Below the pieces are notes generated by a model. The model was not told where the DNA came from. It did not search any database and saw only the letters and a list, made by a program, of their open reading frames with translations. Positions 1 to 9,468 of a stretch of DNA of 32,500 nucleotides are shown in pieces (within the stretch, counting starts at the first letter, position 1; each line of letters begins with the position of its first letter). Origin of the DNA: Fistulifera solaris (lineage: Eukaryota; Bacillariophyta; Bacillariophyceae; Naviculales; Stauroneidaceae). Where the stretch lies: positions 1-32,500 of the forward strand of contig AP026163.1 in the NCBI GenBank assembly GCA_030295235.1, given 5' to 3'. Position numbers and translations under genes: made by a program.

Positions 1-55
1 GTGCGGAGAATATCTGGAACGGCCACAGCATTTCTGTATGATGAAATACCAGCAT

Positions 56-81
56 TTCCAGAAATTCCAGAATTTCTGGAA
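56..81. promoter_or_regulatory. Triple TTCNNGAA array, heat-shock-element-like
   Basis: Three tandem 9-bp units, TTCCAGAA, TTCCAGAA and TTCTGGAA, each separated by one base, form a perfect inverted repeat with 11-bp arms around a 4-nt centre. Related half-sites (TTCTG, CAGAA) occur nearby at about 31-36, 98-110 and 138-146. TTCNNGAA is the core of heat-shock-factor sites, but canonical sites leave two bases, not one, between GAA and the next TTC, so HSF binding is a guess. It lies about 320-350 bp upstream of the first BspA-like gene. Confidence 0.35.
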
Positions 82-403
82 CTTACACAAATTGTGCTTC
101 AGAATTTCTGTAAACTATAATCGAATTGCACTCTAGCAGAATGTCTGTAAGACCATTGACGTCGCACAGGATTTGCGATGCGACGCGCGACAATGACAAA
201 ATTTGCGGCTGTGTTTGCGATTCAAATGAATGGAAGCAGGATAGATCTGATATGCTTGTTGTTGAGAATTGGGTGATCTCAAGACAGCTCAAACTTAATC
301 GAATCGACGCTTCACGGCAGGGGAAAAGTGGAAACGCACAATCAGCGTGTTTTGAATGAGGTTCGCCTACTTGCGGATGCCATCATTTTTTCAGTCGAAG
401 ATT

Positions 404-1481
404 ATGAACGGATTTTCTCTTTCTTCTCCCTTTTGCGCGAAACAACAATCTCTTGAATTGTCACTCTCCTTCTTCGGATCCTTGTTCGAACGGACGAAGA
501 GTCTTTGACGACAAAGACGAGCTCCAACTAGCCATTCAAACCTTTGCTTTTACATTGCCCAAAGTGAAACCCAACTGTTGGGATGTTTCTGCTGTGAAGG
601 ACTTTAGCGGACTCTTTAGTTTAACGTCCTTCAATGAACCGATCGGCGACTGGATTACTTCCAGTGTCACGAGCATGCATCGAATGTTTGCGGATGCTAC
701 TACTTTCAATCAAGACATTGGCGATTGGGATACTTCCGGTGTCACGGACATGACCGAAGCTTTTATGGGTGCTATATCTTTCGATCAAGATATCGGTCGC
801 TGGGATACGGCCAAAGTAGCCAGGATGGATCGAATGTTTTCGGGTGCGACAGCCTTTCATCAGGAGATTGGTGGCTGGGACACCTGTTGTCACGAGCATG
901 GAAGACATGTTCTTTTCGGCTTCTTCTTTCAATGGAGACATTTGCGGGTGGCATACCTCCGCCGTCACGAGCATGGAGGGCATGTTTTCGGTGCTACTTC
1001 TTTTAATCAACCCATCGGCGAGTGGGATACTTCCGCTGTCACGACCATGTTTCTAATGTTTTACGAAGCGACTTCGTTCGACCAAAGAGATCAGTGGGTG
1101 GGATACATCGAACGTCGTTGATATGACGGGTATGTTTGCGAACGCTGTATCTTTAACCAAAACATTGGTGATTGGAGTACGGCAAAAGTGGCCAGCATGG
1201 TGGGCATGTTTGATGGTGCTTCCTTATTCAATCAAGATATCAGTCAATGGGACACAACAATAGTCACCAGCATGGATTCGATGTTTCAAAATTCTGCAGC
1301 ATTTTATCAAGACTTGTGTGCGTGGAAAGATGCTGCTGCTGGCGCAACGAAAACCGATATGTTTACCGGAACTAGTTGCCCTATCCGGGGACGCCGGGAG
1401 ACGACGACTTTGCGTCGCATGTCCTCAATAGCGGAATTGAATACAAGAATGATACAGTCGACGAGCACAGATAGTTGTTAA
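404..1481 (+). CDS. BspA-like (DUF285) leucine-rich surface-repeat protein, copy 1, frame-disrupted
   Basis: The translation is a string of about nine 25-residue (75 bp) units of the form WDTSxVTxMxxMFxxAxxFNQDIG, the signature of the BspA-like/DUF285 repeat found in bacterial surface lipoproteins and expanded in diatoms. A short N-terminal region with VFDDKDEL precedes the repeats, and a Cys-containing cap ([16 protein letters not shown]) ends it. The same cap and N-terminus occur in copy 2 at 5411-6141. The first ATG is at 404; the repeat frame opens from a TTG at 453 in a different frame, so the start is uncertain. Frame changes at about 890, 985, 1084, 1153 and 1381 each restore the repeat exactly. 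The 985 and 1153 changes are short T runs. If the last shift is repaired, the stop is TAG at 1472-1474 instead of 1481. A role as an extracellular binding or adhesion protein is inferred from the family. Either assembly errors or a recent pseudogene would explain the breaks. Confidence 0.8.
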
Positions 1482-1703
1482 TAATTCGCTTGCTTTACGT
1501 CGCTAATTCGCTACTTATTTTTGCTGTGTCAAAGTAAAGATGGTCTTTGTTAGTCATGCATCTGCTGACTGCAATGCAACCATCATATTAAAGCATCGCA
1601 ACGTTATATAAAAGGGCTAGTAGCCCGAGCGCAATACATTCTGCGCAAAACCTGATTTATTGTGAGCTGCTGATTACTGAAGTGCGACGTAATTGTAAAG
1701 AAT

Positions 1704-2752
1704 GTAACAAGCTCGGCGACAGGGAACTGGTTTTGTGTAGCAAAGTCAAAGGCCGTTTGCAAGACTGCGAAGAACAATAAGTCAATGAAGCTTTATCTTT
1801 CGTTAGCAACCGAGTGTGCATTCGGACGCGAAGTTGATCCGCCAGCATTATGGGAAGCCGTGTTCTCCGAGCTTTCATTTTACGGACAGTCACCATTGAA
1901 GAGTCGCCCATAATAGGTACTCGCAAAAGCAATCGCAAAATCAATCCAACCTTCGTCCTTGATTTCGCTAGCACCGGTGGCTTCTTGTTATACTGCTACT
2001 GCTTTGTATCAATTTGTTTCCCGCCTGAAAACTTTACTCGACGTCGATTCAGAGGTCATCGCAACTGGTAATGTCTTTCTAACGCGCGCCGCCACGACAT
2101 GCGTCTCGAGTGGACGATACACTAGCCGGCGATAAGTTTCCTTGCGATCGTTCCATGAACATTAGGGTCGTCCTGCCTGAAAATTCGTTTCCTGGCCCAG
2201 AGAAACTTTCGCGTGCGTGTAACACTTTGCTCGAAAGAATGACGTCGAATCCAGAAGCCATCGTTATCACGATCAGGAAAATGATACCGAGAGAAAAACA
2301 TGACACGCTTTGCCGACGATGCAATGCAATGCAATGCTTTCTTCTAGACACCGTTGTTTGTAGTTGCCGCCATTGACTCCTTTTCGTAGCCCAGAGCAGC
2401 CTTACTCTTGTTATCGCAATGCTTTTGAAAAGGCGCGAGGAGCAGTCCCTTCCACCGGATCGACTGCGTCGTTGGAAAAAGGCTGGAGTCACCGGTAAGA
2501 TCAGCATTTACACAAGCCGAGTCTTGCAAGTATTCGTCTTTTGCAACGTGCAGTCAACCTGCGTTTCTCGACTTTCGTTCTGTTGTAGAATTGATGCGTC
2601 TCTCCCTCGATTGCACCCTAACGTCCCAAGTAAATGCACTCCGCTCATTTCAAATTTCAGCAAACTGCGAAGAAAAGTATACGGAACATTTGAAAGCTTT
2701 TAACTCGCTATGCTTGTCTCGTTCTCTCAGCTTTTCTTATTATAGCGAATGA
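1704..2752 (+). pseudogene. Possible decayed or indel-ridden coding region, unrecognised
   Basis: On the plus strand, coding-looking segments follow one another in changing frames. The first runs from 1704 to about 2108 (with the stop pair TAA TAG near 1911-1916), the second from about 2110 to 2340, and the third from about 2460 to a TGA at 2750-2752. The segments have protein-like composition (for example LLDVDSEVIATGN and ACNTLLERMTSNPEA), but no domain is recognised. Unlike the other genes, the frame changes here are not all explained by one missing base, so true decay is possible. A microrepeat of GCAAT occurs near 2317-2337. No start codon is assigned. The call is weak and the region could be non-coding. 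Confidence 0.25.
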
Positions 2753-3045
2753 TTGTTGGCTCTTTCCGTTCATGGCTTCTCCACAAGCAGACTCGTTTCG
2801 CTGACAGGGTGCGCGATCTTGCCGTAGAAGTGAGCGAAGCGTAGTGCCGATAAATAAATAAATAAAATTGAGAGTTTAATTTTGTGCTCTTTGCTGCATG
2901 AGAGTTGCGCTAGCAATAAAAGAAACAAAAAGGAGTGAAGATCGTTCAGCCGCACGGCGCAAGAGCAAGAACGCAGCATCGTAGCGGTATTGCATTCAGT
3001 ATATGACTTTTACTATAGATCTAATGTGAAAACTACTTTTCTCGT

Positions 3046-3066
3046 CACGACTATGTTCCAGTCATG
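3046..3066. repeat. 21-bp palindrome, copy 1 (imperfect)
   Basis: CACGACT, then six bases, then CAGTCATG. It matches the arm pattern of the perfect copy at 3616-3636 with one mismatch in the left arm. Intergenic. Confidence 0.6.
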
Positions 3067-3615
3067 AATAATCATGAATGAATATTATCATACTTGAGCT
3101 ATGGAGAGACAACTACTGGTAACCAACTTCTTTCTGAGCTACAATGACTTTTGAAATAGCTTCAACTAGCGACATTCGCTACTCATGATGCGGCTGAAAT
3201 GGCTTGAGGATCGCTCTCTTCTCTGTGTACCGTAAAATCAAATATACGCTGAATTTTGCGGCGGATGACGACACGTTGTTCTACCTGTCCCGTCGCACTT
3301 TAATTTTTCTTATCAATTCCTTATCGTAAAATGGTAAAACGCATATGTTTTACAGAATAGTTAATGTAATAGGGTCTTTCACGGCGAGTACCTTCGTACT
3401 TTGTATCTCCAGTTCTCAAATCCGAATTCTAATTTGAATTAAAGTTCGATATGTGCCCCTAATAATAGCGATTGAAGTGCCCTTACCTCTCGCCTGCACT
3501 CTCCTCACTGTTTATTTTTGTAGCGATACCAGGTAAGCGCGTGCCTTGTGCCTAATTTTATGCCGACATAATTCGCGATTATTTTACTATCGTCCAGAGT
3601 GTCATGCGTTTCTGC

Positions 3616-3636
3616 CATGACTGGAAGTCAGTCATG
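3616..3636. repeat. 21-bp palindrome, copy 2 (perfect)
   Basis: Arms CATGACTG and CAGTCATG are exact reverse complements around GAAGT. It lies about 125 bp upstream of the dioxygenase ATG. The spacing and symmetry suit either a dimeric protein site or an RNA hairpin. Confidence 0.75.
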
Positions 3637-3761
3637 ATCCGCAGCGTCACTATTTCCAGGAAGCCGGCCGCCTTTTGTTGCATTTCATCGCGTTCATTCG
3701 AATAGAAAATAGAAAAAGCTCCTTATTCATTTCATTAATAATTTTATTGCAAATTTTAATC

Positions 3762-4820
3762 ATGAAGGATGTTCATCAGCACACTGCGGAGACGATACAA
3801 CGACTTGAACAAGAATCGCTGCAAGTGTCCGTGAAATCGTGGCTCGACGATACGCCTGTTTCGTCGACTCGATCTCGCTTCTTTCATCACGCGGGCTTTC
3901 TGCATCTTCCCAACTTTGTCGACACATCCACTTGCTACAAAATGAAAGAATGCATGCAAGAGATAGTGAATAACGAATGGGATACGCAACAAATGGATTC
4001 GTTCGGGACGTCCGCGAAAGAAAATACAGCTCGCGGTGATTACTTTTAGAAAGTGCGGCGCGCGTGCATTTCTTTGCCGAGCCTTCCGCGTTAGACGACA
4101 ACAAGCAACTGAAAGCAGAATTTCAAGAAAACAAAATTGCGGCACTAAACAAAGTCGGGCATGGGTTGCATCTGCGCCAAGGACCCTTTCCGAGTATGCC
4201 TTTTCTGTCAAGATAAGCGAATTGATGTCAGAATTGGGATGGAACGATCCTTTACTGCCGCAAAGCATGTATATTTTCAAACAGGCCGTAGTCGGAGGTG
4301 CGGTGAACTCACATCAAGATTCAACGTTTTTATTTACGGAGCCTCGTCAATCGTGTTGTGGATTGTGGCTGGCGCTCGATGAAGCTACTACCGAGAATGG
4401 TTGTTTGTGGGTGCGACCGAAATCGCATCGGGAAGCCGTACGACGACAATACGCACGCAATTCGGCTCGTGAAAGCGATCCTTCGGCTCCGCAATTTCTT
4501 ATGAAGGAGTTGTATGAACACTCGATCAGTTGGGACGGTGGTTTGCCGGAATAGGGAGTTTTGATGACCTTATGCAAGCTGGATTCATTGCGGTGCCTTG
4601 TCAACCCGGCGACTTGTTGGTCTTCAGTGGTGAATTGGATCATTTGAGTTTGCCCAACAAGTCCTCGGCAGCACGACATACGTTTCAGCTGCATTTGATT
4701 GAAGGAAAAGATACCACATGGTCGGCGTCGAACTGGTTGCAGTACGAAAATCCAAGCCGACCTTTTCCCCGGTTGCATGCGGGCCTGGATCAGTTCCGTG
4801 CTTACGAAGACGAAAACTAG
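3762..4820 (+). CDS. Phytanoyl-CoA dioxygenase family protein (PHYHD1-like), frame-disrupted
   Basis: The family uses Fe(II) and 2-oxoglutarate to hydroxylate its substrate; the substrate of the PHYHD1 branch is not settled. The visible signature is QSMYIFKQ, then the HxD metal ligands at 4312-4320 (HQD followed by STFLFTEP), then ENGCLWVRPKSH. Next come the distal His in GELDHLSLPNKS and the 2-oxoglutarate-binding Arg in ARHTFQLHL. The C-terminus carries TTWSASNWLQ as in animal PHYHD1. About 353 residues if repaired, slightly longer than human PHYHD1. The start is the first in-frame ATG, with a short hydrophilic N-terminus and no signal peptide. Three breaks occur: at 4044-4047 (TTTT, then an in-frame TAG), near 4186 (TTT) and near 4550. 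Each is repaired by one extra base, and all catalytic residues are intact, so sequence error is more likely than decay. It sits between the two BspA-like genes, with no evident functional link to them. Confidence 0.85.
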
Positions 4821-5160
4821 AGCATAGTCTGGTCGGCTACAAACTGCTAAAGACTGAAAGCGGCAAAGCAAGAGGTCTATTCTATTACAGTAATGGTGAA
4901 AGCCAACCAGCGGAGCATACAAGGCTGACCAGGAATTGGGCGTTAAGCGTCAAAGAATACCCAGCGCCACTCGCTGGTGCTGTATCATTCACACGCGGTA
5001 ACGCCGTAGGGGTGGTGAAGGGTTCTCTTCATTTTGTTGCGGCGACGGAGCCGACTCTGTTTCATCGTTACAAAGTTCCCGGGGCATTGCGATCCATGCG
5101 CTGACAAAGTTCTTTCTTCAGCGCATCATCACTAACAATTTACGGGCATTGGTTCCTTCA
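4821..5160 (-). pseudogene. Orphan duplicate of the 3' end of the FAS1/EF-hand gene
   Basis: This stretch aligns along its length with 6504-6815, the coding 3' end of the FAS1 gene, in the same orientation. Shared landmarks are GGCTACAAAC/GGTTACAAAC at one end, CAGCCAACCAGCGG, GAGCCGACTCTGTTTCATC and GACAAAGTTCTTTCTTCAG. On the minus strand it would encode a diverged copy of the Cys-containing segment and the hydrophobic tail. The reading frame is broken and no upstream part of the gene is present. Homology begins directly after the dioxygenase stop codon and ends at about 5160. It is a dead fragment left by a local duplication. Confidence 0.7.
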
Positions 5161-5410
5161 AATAGCGCCCCTGGTAACGACCGGCCAAGAGGGGTACCGG
5201 TAGCTTTGGACCCTGACTACCGTGAGCGTGAGAGGTGAGGGTGCTATTTCGGTGGTATGCCGCTGTCGGCAAAGAATCATCATTCTTGACGGAGTGATCC
5301 TACATCTGGAGCGCAATTCCATCACCTTATCAATAGTTCTTTCATTATCAAAAGATTTTAAACTAAGAAGATACATTCAATTACTTTTTCGTTGTTTTAA
5401 ACCACAACCA

Positions 5411-6141
5411 TTAAGCAGGGCATGTGACGCAGAACTGATTGCCCGTCGGAGTGCCAGGATGAGGGCAACCAGTCCCCGTGAACATATTCCTCTTGTCAGC
5501 TCTCAAAGTGATATCCTTCCATGCGCACAAGTCTTGATTGAATGATGCAGCATTTTCGAACATGCTAAACATGCGAAAGACATTCGTGATGTTCCACCTG
5601 CTAATGTCTTGCTTGAAAGATGAAGCACCAAAAACATGGAAGTCATATCGGTGGCCGAGGATGTATCCCAATTACCGATAGGTTGGTTGAATACAAGGGC
5701 ATCGGAAAACATGAGTTGCATATTCGTGACTCTTGACGTATCCCAATCACCGATGTCTTGATTGAAGGATGAAGCACCAAAAACATGCCTCGCATGGAGT
5801 TCACAGCTGACGTGTCCCAATCACCAATGTCTTGATTGAAGGATGAAGCACCAAAAACATAAAACTGATATCGGTGACCGCGGATGTATCCCAATTACCG
5901 ATGGGCTCGTTGAAGTCTGTCACACCATCAAATAGAAAGCTAACATCTGTCACTCTAGATACATCCCAGCAATTGGGTGGGGGCCGGACGGTGAAAGGAG
6001 ATAAGCGTCGACGGCGTTTCGAAGATCGACTTTATTGTCGAACACTTGTCGTCTTTCTGGACAAGATCGATCACGATCACCACAAAGAAGCAATTGGTTC
6101 GTGCGTGCAAAGAGAGAGAACGGGGATTGATAGATGTCCAT
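5411..6141 (-). CDS. BspA-like (DUF285) leucine-rich surface-repeat protein, copy 2, frame-disrupted
   Basis: Minus-strand gene starting at an ATG (6141) and ending with a TAA at 5411. The N-terminus contains [17 protein letters not shown], matching the [15 protein letters not shown] segment of copy 1. It is followed by five or six 25-residue repeats ([15 protein letters not shown] type) and the C-terminal cap [21 protein letters not shown] and FCVTC. The repeats are spread over all three frames. Four breaks are visible: A runs of five at 5630-5634, 5779-5783 and 5853-5857, each at the same place in its repeat and each one base short of in-frame, and one near the G run at about 5977. No signal peptide is visible, so a 5' exon may be missing. 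A cell-surface or secreted role is inferred from the family only. Confidence 0.8.
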
Positions 6142-6503
6142 GCTTTAATAATAAAGACAATCGTCGGCTATTATAGATGAACGGAAATAGTGAGATGGAC
6201 GAGAAAAGAAGTTGTGCGATTCAAGTAGCCGTGCAAAAGTAGAGTACCGGTACCAGTACCGTACCACGTACAGTATATCTCAGTATGGTCGATCACATTT
6301 ATTCGCTCGACTAATATAGTGCATAGTCCACTAGCACTAGGGCTCTCAAGTCCTCTAGAACTCACTCGACAAAATGCCAAATTGGAATCGGAATATTTGT
6401 GACAAAGAGAAAAACAGTGGAAAATTCGGTCGAATGAGAAAATTCATTCGGACTTTAGGAAATTAGGAATAAATATTCAGGATTGTGTTATATGATATAT
6501 AGT
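6142..6503. other. Intergenic spacer with GTACC-rich repeat
   Basis: Spacer upstream of BspA-like copy 2 and downstream of the FAS1 gene. It contains overlapping GTACC/GGTACC units at 6244-6272. The string ATATAGTGCATAGT occurs near 6317 and again near 6498, just before the duplicated block. No gene is seen. Confidence 0.5.
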
Positions 6504-6815
6504 GCATAGTTGGGGCGGTTACAAACTTCGGCAGGCTAATAAAGCACTAACAGCCAACCAGCGGTACATACAAGGCTGATCAGGAAATAATGGTCGCCTC
6601 GAGTCAAAGAGTACCCAGCGCCACTTGCTTGAGCTGTAATTTTCACACTCGGTGATGCCGTCGGAGGTGTCAAAGGGTCCTCTGCTTCAATTTCCGGCGA
6701 TGGAGCCGACTCTGTTTCATCATTACAAAAGTTCCCGGAGCATTGCGATCGATGCGCTGACAGAGTTCTTTCTTCAGTGCGTCATCACTTAACAATATAC
6801 CGGCGTTGGTACCTT
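6504..6815 (+). repeat. Direct repeat partner of 4821-5160
   Basis: The intact-context copy of the local duplication, overlapping the 3' end of the FAS1 gene. It is about 1.7 kb from its partner, in the same orientation, with BspA-like copy 2 lying between them. Homology stops at 6815/5160, where the sequences become CAACACAAATCG and AATAGCGCCCCT. Confidence 0.7.
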
Positions 6816-9061
6816 CACAACACAAATCGCCTTCGCCACGCTCTTGACAGAGGCACGCCATGTCAATGAATACATTCTGTTGATTGGAACTCAAGGTTTC
6901 CGGTGCGTCTTGACATTTTGTTTCACTGTAAGCAGCAAACGATGTACTCGGGTCGTAGTAATGAGCCGTTCTCATCCTCGTCAGCAGTGTAGATCAAATT
7001 AAAGCATTGATCTATATCGATATCCTCACTCAAGCCGGAAGTTGGCTGGGCAGTAGTGGATGCAGCAGGCGCAGGGTCGGCGCCGCCGTCGGTGGCTTTT
7101 CTGTCGCAACGCCAGGCGGCAAGAGAATGTTGTCGAGATACAGCACCATTCCGTTTTGAGCAACAATGTCGCATTTCGATATGCACCACAGAATCCGGAT
7201 TGACTGCACCAGTTTCATCGACGTATTGTAGACACGGAAAATCCCGATCATTCAGTGATATACGCCACCGTTTCTCGTTCAAACTGATTATATCTGATCC
7301 GGCAGATTGTCGCAGTCCATCGCAAGAGACGACGCTGGCAAACATGTGGCTGTTGATCACTTCACTTACAATGGAGTTGATGTCGATTGAGAATACTTGG
7401 CGATTCCAAATTGAATCAGGTACCATCATTATGCTCCTGGACTCAAAAGCTCTAATCCTGTTTTCAACGTTGGATCCGTTTTGATATACGTAAGCATTTG
7501 CGAGAACGTTGCTGTATCCTTTGAACGACTTCAAATAGGCTGCGGGTGAGTGAGTTTGCTGTCGGCGTGTGGTCGTAAAATGAATCACTCTGCAACAAAG
7601 ATGAAGCTTGTGAGTCATTTTCAAATGTAATCATTCACAAAGATCCAAGTGATAGATACACCCATCAATTCCTTCCATATTGGCGAGGTAGAAATCACCG
7701 CGACCGTCTCCAGAACCTGCTTGTAACAATTCTGTTTCTTTATCATAATCTATTTCAAGCGCATCTCCATTCATCATAGTCAAATTGAAAGCACCATTTT
7801 CTTTGTAGTAATTAAAGAGATCCTCCAGAGTCCAACGCCCGGGGCTATTTGACTCGTGATCAAATCGATCAGATGCGTTCGCCATTCCGGTAAATTGAGT
7901 CGTTCCAGATCCTCCGGACTGAACTTCGCCCAACCTGCATTGATACTAGCAAATAACGTCACCGTCTGATTATCAAAGTAGGGCCGCAAATCACGTTCAT
8001 TCCAGCCCGTCATGCGAAATACGTTCACAAAGTCGGTTGTATTGAGCGTCGTTCGATTCGGGTCGATAGAGGCCGACGTGACAATACCAGGACACACCAA
8101 ACACCGATCTGTTTGCAAAGCCAAGCTGAGCGAATGCAATGAGTGAGATATCAAACGGTGAACGAGTAAGTTCAGTTTTGTCGGCAACACTTACCCATTG
8201 TTTGCGAGAATCGCCTCACCGACGACACACGCATCTTGAAAACAAAGTTTTCCGTCTTTGTATGTAACCCACAGATTTCCACACGGAGTTGCCGAAACCG
8301 CCAAAACCCTTCACCCAATACTGCGGGATCGTATATTTGAGGCACCATATTGAATAGAAATACATTATCACGCGTTTGTGACGCGTATTGAGGGTTCTGA
8401 AACTCGTCAACAAGTACCGAGTCCCCTTCCAATGGTTTCAAATATTCATTCATTCGATTGAAAGCATCTTCTGTACAACCAATATAGCTGTAGCCGTCGG
8501 GCGTTTGTCGTGCGAAGCGAAGAACTGTTGGTTGCGTCCATCAAAGACACCAAATGAGGGTAATGTTTCGGAATCAAATCGGCAATGGACACAGTGTCAA
8601 ACGACGTCGGCAGTGGACGATCGATGACATGCAAAACACCGTTCACGGCTTGTCGATCCGCCGACAAAATGGTAGCTCCCGCAATGGTTCCATCGGCACT
8701 GATGGGTATTGTCGCATTTGCCAGCGATACGAGTCGGGTTCGTTTCGCTAACGCACTTTGCAACAACAATTCATTCGGTATGAAATGATTCCGCAGTGCT
8801 TCACTTAAATGACGATTCCAATTCGCGTTTGTCCATCGTGAAGAGTTCTTCAAAGACTCGTCGGTCGGCACGAGCAATGTGTAGGTCACGGTCCGATCCG
8901 ACAAGAGACTCAACAAATCTGGAAAGTAATTTTGGGCTTTGTAGAAAGATGGTGCAATTCTCTTGCTGCTCGAGCACTGTCTCGAGATTTTGGGCGACGC
9001 ACAACAGAGGAAGGAAGCAAAGGTGGAGAAAGAAATAACAGGAACGAGATTGCCGGATCAT
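6536..9061 (-). CDS. Secreted fasciclin (FAS1) protein with EF-hand, Cys-rich segment and hydrophobic C-terminus
   Basis: The ATG at 9061 opens a clear signal peptide (CYFFLHLCFLPLLCVAQ). A FAS1 domain follows at about 8920-8600 with YTLLVPTDESL and the H2-type motif VNGVLHVIDRPLP (about 8646-8608). A second FAS1-like unit spans about 8060-7640 and ends in DGCIYHLD. Further on is a canonical 12-residue EF-hand loop, DEDENGSLLRPE (about 6985-6950), and a Cys-rich stretch with ACLCQERGEGDLCCEG. The C-terminus is a hydrophobic tail (YFLISLVCTAGWLL) ending at the TAG at 6536-6538, which suits a membrane or GPI anchor. One GT-AG intron is clear (8109-8194), and a second short one is likely at about 7573-7625. 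Breaks at 8930-8933, about 8500, about 7845, about 6950 and 6727-6730 are mostly repaired by one added base. FAS1 proteins act in cell adhesion and matrix; the EF-hand suggests calcium dependence. About 800 residues. Confidence 0.75.
8109..8194 (-). other. Intron of the FAS1 gene
   Basis: 86 bp, GTAAGTG donor and GCAAACAG acceptor, phase 1. Removing it joins TMG to RCLVCPG through an Asp codon and keeps the frame; reading through it meets a stop. Confidence 0.8.
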
Positions 9062-9468
9062 TGTGATCTATTCGTATAAAGTTGTTGAAAGGAGAAAAAG
9101 CCAAATGTCGAATATGGATTTTTGCGTTGTCGTTTTGAAAGTCCATAACGAATTACGACTTACGACCATGATGACGCGGTGATCGGTGATACCTGGTAAT
9201 GGAGAACAATTAGGACATAATGCCAATTGATATCACTGTGTACTATCCAGTAGTATAGAACCACAGATCGATGACCGTCAGATGACCCTTTCGAATTAGC
9301 AATCCAGTGTGCCAGTCCGACGTCAAACGGTATCTTTTCGTTTCTCACTTTTCTTGATGACACGATGGTGTCAGCCGTTTTCACTTTCGTCGCGATCGGC
9401 GACACAGGCGACAATTCAAAGGGGATGAGAAAGTCGCCATTCTCATAGGCATTTAGTTTATCTTTACC
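9062..9468. promoter_or_regulatory. Divergent promoter region
   Basis: 407 bp between two ATG codons that point away from each other (FAS1 gene to the left, small plastid-type gene to the right). It presumably holds both promoters. No specific element is recognised; a 105-codon antisense frame here lacks an ATG and is not counted. Confidence 0.45.

Larger units (their letters stand above)
2753..3761. other. Intergenic region with palindromes and a TAAA microsatellite
   Basis: About 1 kb without a supportable gene. It holds a short (TAAA)n tract near 2850-2865 and two copies of the CATGACTG-N5-CAGTCATG palindrome, listed separately. The last 100 bp before the dioxygenase gene are AT-rich and probably contain its promoter. 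Confidence 0.5.

Noticed and set aside
621-1010. 129-codon minus-strand ORF inside BspA copy 1
   Set aside because: It is the antisense shadow of the 75-bp repeats and shows only the reversed repeat pattern.
2079-2507. 142-codon minus-strand ORF
   Set aside because: Composition is Arg/Ser-rich as expected for antisense translation, and it lacks an ATG start and motifs.
404-4820. Programmed ribosomal frameshifting
   Set aside because: Breaks occur in unrelated genes, at many sites, without a shared slippery heptamer or downstream structure. Missing bases in homopolymers explain them more simply.
6244-6272. GTACC-rich tract as an origin or attachment site
   Set aside because: It is a short overlapping GTACC repeat with no other origin or integration feature; likely simple sequence.
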